The translations under genes and the position numbers were made by a program. From assembly GCA_900314995.1 (NCBI GenBank), contig OMXK01000029.1, positions 1 to 61,658 on the forward strand: a stretch of 61,658 nucleotides of DNA, written 5' to 3'. The notes beneath the pieces are model-generated. The model was not told the DNA's origin, ran no database searches, and was given only the letters and a program-made list of their open reading frames with translations. Source of the stretch: an uncultured Prevotella sp. (GTDB lineage: Bacteria; Bacteroidota; Bacteroidia; Bacteroidales; Bacteroidaceae). Below, piece by piece: positions 58,636 through 61,658 of this stretch (position 1 is the first letter of the stretch; the number at the start of each line of letters is the position of its first letter).

Positions 58636-60147
58636 TTACTTCATGTATTTCGTCTTGAACTCATTCATGGCCTCGGTGATCTCATTCTGAAGCTGCTCGA
58701 AACGGCCAAGGATGACCTCGGGGGCATCGTAGACAACACGTTCGCGCTCTACCTCTTTATATTTGTTGATGGCCAGCGAGTAGTCGTTGTCGCGGATTTC
58801 CTGCGCAGGCACGAAAAAACTCTGATCCTTGCGGGTGCGCGATGCCTCGCCTTCGAGGTTGTGGAAGCGCTGGATGATGTCGGGGATGTCATTCTCCTGT
58901 ATCTCGTTGCGTTTGTCGTCGAGGCTGAAACCATCGGCTTTCATGTCGTAGAACCATACCTTGTCAGTGCTCTGACTGTTGGTCTTGGTGAAGATGACAA
59001 TGGCTGTGCTCACGCCAGCATAGGGCTTGAAGACGCCTGAAGGCATGGAGATGATGGCCTCCAGACGCTGATTGTCTACCAGTTCCTTGCGCAGAGCGAT
59101 GTGAGCCGTGGAGGTGCCGAAAAGCACACCGTCGGGAACGATGCTGGCGCAACGCCCGCCAAGTTCGAGCATACGGATGAAGAGGGTCATGAAGAGCAGT
59201 TCCGTCTTCTTCGTGCGCGTCTTGGCCAAAAGGGTGTCGTTGACGACCTCATAGTCGAGTGTGCCGGAGAAGGGGGGATTAGCCATAATCAGCGTGTAGT
59301 AGCCCTCGGTGGTGTTCTGATTCGAAAGACTGTCCTGAGCCCTGACGTCGGGATCGTCGACGCCATTGAGCATCAGGTTCATGGAGCCTATGCGCAGCAT
59401 CTTGGGGTCGGTATCGAAGCCGCTGAACATGCCCTTGCGGTAGTGCTGTGCGTTCTGCTTCTTCAGGAGTTCCTGCTGATAGGCTGCCTTCACATATTTG
59501 GTGCTCTCTACGAGGAAGCCCGCGGTGCCCATGGCGGGGTCGCAGATGCGGTCTGTGAGCTTGGGCTCCATCAGTTCCACCATCATGCGGATGATATGGC
59601 GGGGGGAGCGGAACTGGCCGTTGGTGCCCGAGGCTGCCATCTTGCCCAGTACATACTCATAGACATCGCCCATCGTGTCGCGATCGTTCATGTCGAGGCC
59701 ATTGATACCCTCGACGACCTTTACCAGCGTGCGCGGCTGCTGGATCAGGAACACGGCATCGCTCATAAATCGGCTGTAGGCAGAGGTCTTGGCATCGCTG
59801 AGGTGCTTGATGAAGTTGAACACGTCGAAGCGCACGGTGTCGAACATCTGCTCGGGGGTGAAGTTGCGGAACTCGCTCCAGCGCAGGTTCTTATAGGGAA
59901 CATCCTTCTGGGTGTCGGGATTATGCCAAAGGCCTTTCTTGAAGACGGCATCGGGCAGCTCTATATCGCCCATGCCCATCATGGCGGCCTTGGCTTCCTG
60001 CGACAGCTGGGCATCGTCGAGCATCTTCATGAAGAAGAGATAGGTCATCTGCTCCAGCACATCGATGGAGTTGGTGATACCGCCAGTCCAGAAACTCATC
60101 CAGATGGCGTCTACTTGATTCTTGATTTTTCCTGTTATTCCACTCAT
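58636..60147 (-). CDS. hsdM: type I restriction-modification methyltransferase subunit
   Basis: A 503-residue N6-adenine methyltransferase subunit from the preferred start (MSGITGKIKNQVDAIW). An upstream in-frame ATG at 60207 would overlap the WYL gene and lies upstream of the promoter box at 60165-60172. N-terminal helices include EQMTYLFFMKMLDD. The SAM motif is DPAMGTAGFLVES and the catalytic motif IV is LIMANPPFSGTLD. It methylates the target chosen by HsdS. Its last codons are duplicated after the DUF1016 gene. Confidence 0.94.
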   Translation of the reverse strand: MSGITGKIKNQVDAIWMSFWTGGITNSIDVLEQMTYLFFMKMLDDAQLSQEAKAAMMGMGDIELPDAVFKKGLWHNPDTQKDVPYKNLRWSEFRNFTPEQMFDTVRFDVFNFIKHLSDAKTSAYSRFMSDAVFLIQQPRTLVKVVEGINGLDMNDRDTMGDVYEYVLGKMAASGTNGQFRSPRHIIRMMVELMEPKLTDRICDPAMGTAGFLVESTKYVKAAYQQELLKKQNAQHYRKGMFSGFDTDPKMLRIGSMNLMLNGVDDPDVRAQDSLSNQNTTEGYYTLIMANPPFSGTLDYEVVNDTLLAKTRTKKTELLFMTLFIRMLELGGRCASIVPDGVLFGTSTAHIALRKELVDNQRLEAIISMPSGVFKPYAGVSTAIVIFTKTNSQSTDKVWFYDMKADGFSLDDKRNEIQENDIPDIIQRFHNLEGEASRTRKDQSFFVPAQEIRDNDYSLAINKYKEVERERVVYDAPEVILGRFEQLQNEITEAMNEFKTKYMK

Positions 60148-60164
60148 AATAGTCTTTTTGCCTG

Positions 60165-60193
60165 CAAAAATAGTCTGATAGCGTCCATCCAAA
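60165..60193 (-). promoter_or_regulatory. promoter of the hsdM operon
   Basis: On the minus strand, TTTG (60193-60190), 17 bp, TATTTTTG (60172-60165). It lies within the end of the WYL gene and just upstream of the preferred hsdM start. Confidence 0.6.
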
Positions 60194-60199
60194 ATGGAC

Positions 60200-61189
60200 T
60201 TATTCATAATTGTTCAAACTTTGGCGGGTTCTCTCCTTGATTTTGTCCTTCAGCGAGGCTGGGGCCAGCACTTTGGCATGCTCGCCAAGGGCCAGGATAG
60301 CCTGCTCTAACTCATAGTTGGGTATGAGATCAAACTCCACGATACCGCCGTCGTCATCTCTGCTGACGATGCGCTGGCTGCGATGCAGGGGCTTCGTCTC
60401 CAGATAGCCCAGCTGTTGCTTGGAGATCCAAAGTTCAATGCGCTCTACCGGGTTGTCGGAGATCGTCACACCTATCACGTTCTCGAAATAGGCATCGAAA
60501 TCGACTGTCGTATCCTCGTAGGGCAATCCTGCGTTAAACAGATGCTTGATCCTGTCAAGCGCATAGATGCTGATACGCTCATAACCAGGAGACTTGCCTA
60601 ACACAAACCAACGGTTATTATATTCTTTGAGATAATAAGGCGACAGCGTGAAATCCTTAGACTCATCGCGCTTGAAACTCTGATAATCAAGCGTGATCGT
60701 GATCTTGTCGCAAATCGCATTGAATATGGGCGTGAAGTATCCAATACCTGTGTTATACGCAGAATCCTCGAAGGCCACCAGCGTGCGGTTCTCTTCCTTG
60801 CCCCGAAGTCCTAAATTCAGTCTGATGTCAAGTTCGTCTGCCCATTCAAACTGTGGCATGCCATGGAATTTCTTCAGTATCTGAATGGTTTCCTTCAGGT
60901 GGCAGTAATCCTCATAGCTGAGTTCATTCTTATAAATGGAGAATCCTTTCTTACTGTAACGGTAGAAGGTGGTATGGCCTGATTTCTTCGTCTCGATACC
61001 GACCTTGTATTTTCGCTTGATGGTGACGAAATCATTCATTATAGTCTGGCGCGAGGAGATTGCATACTCGCCATGAGCCTCCAACGCCCTGTTGCATGCG
61101 TCTTCGATCTGTTTCCGTGTGTACCATCCACGGCTCAGAAGCTCGTCTATAACCTTCTCGCGCAGAGAATAATTCTTGGTGTTAGCCAT
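60200..61189 (-). CDS. WYL-domain transcriptional regulator
   Basis: A 329-residue protein from the preferred start (MANTKNYSLREKVIDELLSRG). An N-terminal helical region with a winged-helix look (WYTRKQIEDACNRALEAHGE, about 20-65) precedes the WYL domain (about 135-230; FNAICDKITITLDYQSFKRDESKDFTLSPYYLKEYNNRWFVLG-type sequence) and a WCX-like end. WYL regulators control many defence loci. The frame extends to 61285 but the promoter at 61220-61251 excludes that. It probably represses the hsd operon it precedes. Confidence 0.88.
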   Translation of the reverse strand: MANTKNYSLREKVIDELLSRGWYTRKQIEDACNRALEAHGEYAISSRQTIMNDFVTIKRKYKVGIETKKSGHTTFYRYSKKGFSIYKNELSYEDYCHLKETIQILKKFHGMPQFEWADELDIRLNLGLRGKEENRTLVAFEDSAYNTGIGYFTPIFNAICDKITITLDYQSFKRDESKDFTLSPYYLKEYNNRWFVLGKSPGYERISIYALDRIKHLFNAGLPYEDTTVDFDAYFENVIGVTISDNPVERIELWISKQQLGYLETKPLHRSQRIVSRDDDGGIVEFDLIPNYELEQAILALGEHAKVLAPASLKDKIKERTRQSLNNYE

Positions 61190-61219
61190 TAATTTTAGGT
61201 TTTTATAATGAATTAGTTG

Positions 61220-61251
61220 CAAAGATAGGTGTTTTTTATGATAAAACCAAA
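61220..61251 (-). promoter_or_regulatory. promoter of the WYL gene
   Basis: On the minus strand, TTTG (61251-61248), 20 bp, TATCTTTG (61227-61220); leader about 25 nt. Confidence 0.8.
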
Positions 61252-61277
61252 TGTTTCGGGGCTTTCTTGCGCGAAAA

Positions 61278-61457
61278 ATCAACAAATCAACAAATCAACA
61301 AATCAACAAAACCCATTTTCAATATGCTTAAACAGATCGATTCAACAAATTTATATTATATTATATAATATTATATTATATAATATAATATAATTATTTA
61401 AGGCTGTTTTGTTGATTACTTCAAAACAGCCTTTTGTTGATTTGTTGATTTGTTGAT
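61278..61457. repeat. inverted repeat of 9-bp words around an AT-only core (locus 3)
   Basis: The left side (61278-61311) is four copies of ATCAACAAA. The right arm (61432-61457) is three copies of TTTGTTGAT and is complementary to 61286-61311 over 26 bp. The spacer holds a ~60-bp run of only A and T (about 61340-61400). The same 26 bases occur at 40191-40216. Confidence 0.88.
61400..61433 (+). terminator. hairpin inside locus 3
   Basis: AAGGCTGTTTT (61400-61410) pairs with AAAACAGCCTT (61423-61433) and TTTTG follows; terminator-like on the plus strand. Confidence 0.6.
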
Positions 61458-61511
61458 GTTGACAAAATCGAGGGTAAACGTACTGATTTCGTTTACTCTT
61501 TCATCTGATAA

Positions 61512-61619
61512 GGTTGACTGTTTCTCTAGAGTGGTTAACTGTTTTTCTTATAAAGTTGACTTTCTTACCGAGAAACTATCCGCTTCTTTTATTTGGACGC
61601 ATAGTTTCTTACCGACAAA
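61512..61619 (-). repeat. drifting array of ~21-bp units (locus 3)
   Basis: Units begin near 61512, 61533, 61554, 61575 and 61598 and share words such as GGTTGACTGTTTCT and TTTCTTACCGA. Seen from the minus strand, it precedes the inverted repeat, so the order matches loci 1 and 2. Confidence 0.65.
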
Positions 61620-61620
61620 C

Positions 61621-61644
61621 TCGGGGAGCACTATGGCTCCCCGA
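61621..61644. terminator. hairpin at the window end
   Basis: TCGGGGAGC (61621-61629) pairs perfectly with GCTCCCCGA (61636-61644). Probably the terminator of a gene outside the window. Confidence 0.6.
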
Positions 61645-61658
61645 ATTCAGAGTAGATC

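Noticed and set aside
59101-60240. 379-codon plus-strand frame opposite hsdM
   Set aside because: It lies entirely antisense to a well-supported methyltransferase gene and has no recognisable features; high GC explains the lack of stops.

Overview
The window looks like a chromosomal segment of a Bacteroidales bacterium, most likely Prevotella or a close relative. Almost every promoter I can find is the Bacteroidetes housekeeping type (-33 TTTG, 19-20 bp, -7 TAnnTTTG). Start sites lack strong Shine-Dalgarno sequences. The gene content is also typical of the group: an outer-membrane beta-barrel protein with the tail seen in Bacteroidetes, BACON-like lipoproteins, DUF2023 plus flavodoxin, VirE_N/DUF3987 primase-like proteins, and a GH5 enzyme with the short C-terminal tail common in Prevotella. 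I see no tRNA, rRNA, transposase, integrase or true CRISPR array.

Layout. 1-7.7 kb holds an outer-membrane barrel protein, an FtsX-type ABC permease, an AAA+ ATPase and the ABC ATPase; permease and ABC ATPase each sit behind a near-identical ~125-bp promoter/operator module. 7.9-11.6 kb carries glutamine synthetase, DUF2023, flavodoxin and glycerate kinase. 11.6-17.5 kb (minus) is a complete drug-efflux-type operon (TolC, HlyD, double ABC ATPase, two permeases), divergent from an AraC regulator that is followed by a GH5 glucanase. 20.1-20.8 kb is a HigBA-type toxin-antitoxin pair. 21.0-25.6 kb is a first island around a VirE_N/DUF3987 protein. 25.7-36.5 kb is a nitrogen and nucleotide block on the minus strand: pyrG, a purF paralogue, carA, a half-length carB and asnB in one run, preceded by dcu-aspA. 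36.7-39.4 kb is a large surface lipoprotein. 39.7-47.6 kb is a second VirE_N/DUF3987 island with about ten small unknown genes and an M15 peptidase. 47.7-47.9 kb holds a candidate structured RNA. 48.1-61.2 kb is a WYL-controlled type I restriction-modification locus (hsdM, hsdS, hsdR) loaded with extra genes.

The most unusual feature is in the restriction locus. The 3' end of hsdS recurs three more times, each copy lying between cargo genes (a uracil-DNA-glycosylase-like protein, secreted or membrane-anchored unknowns, an EEP-family phosphoesterase). The 3' end of hsdM recurs once, just after an inserted DUF1016 nuclease gene. The 3' end of asnB is also duplicated. Together these look like scars of repeated cassette acquisition at gene ends. 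A second theme is an intergenic architecture found three times with unrelated sequences: a drifting array of 21-22-bp units followed by an inverted repeat whose arms are built from 8-9-bp words around a spacer.

Limits: all assignments are from reading the sequence; no database search, folding or alignment program was run. Family names are given where motifs are visible, and many small genes remain unassigned.
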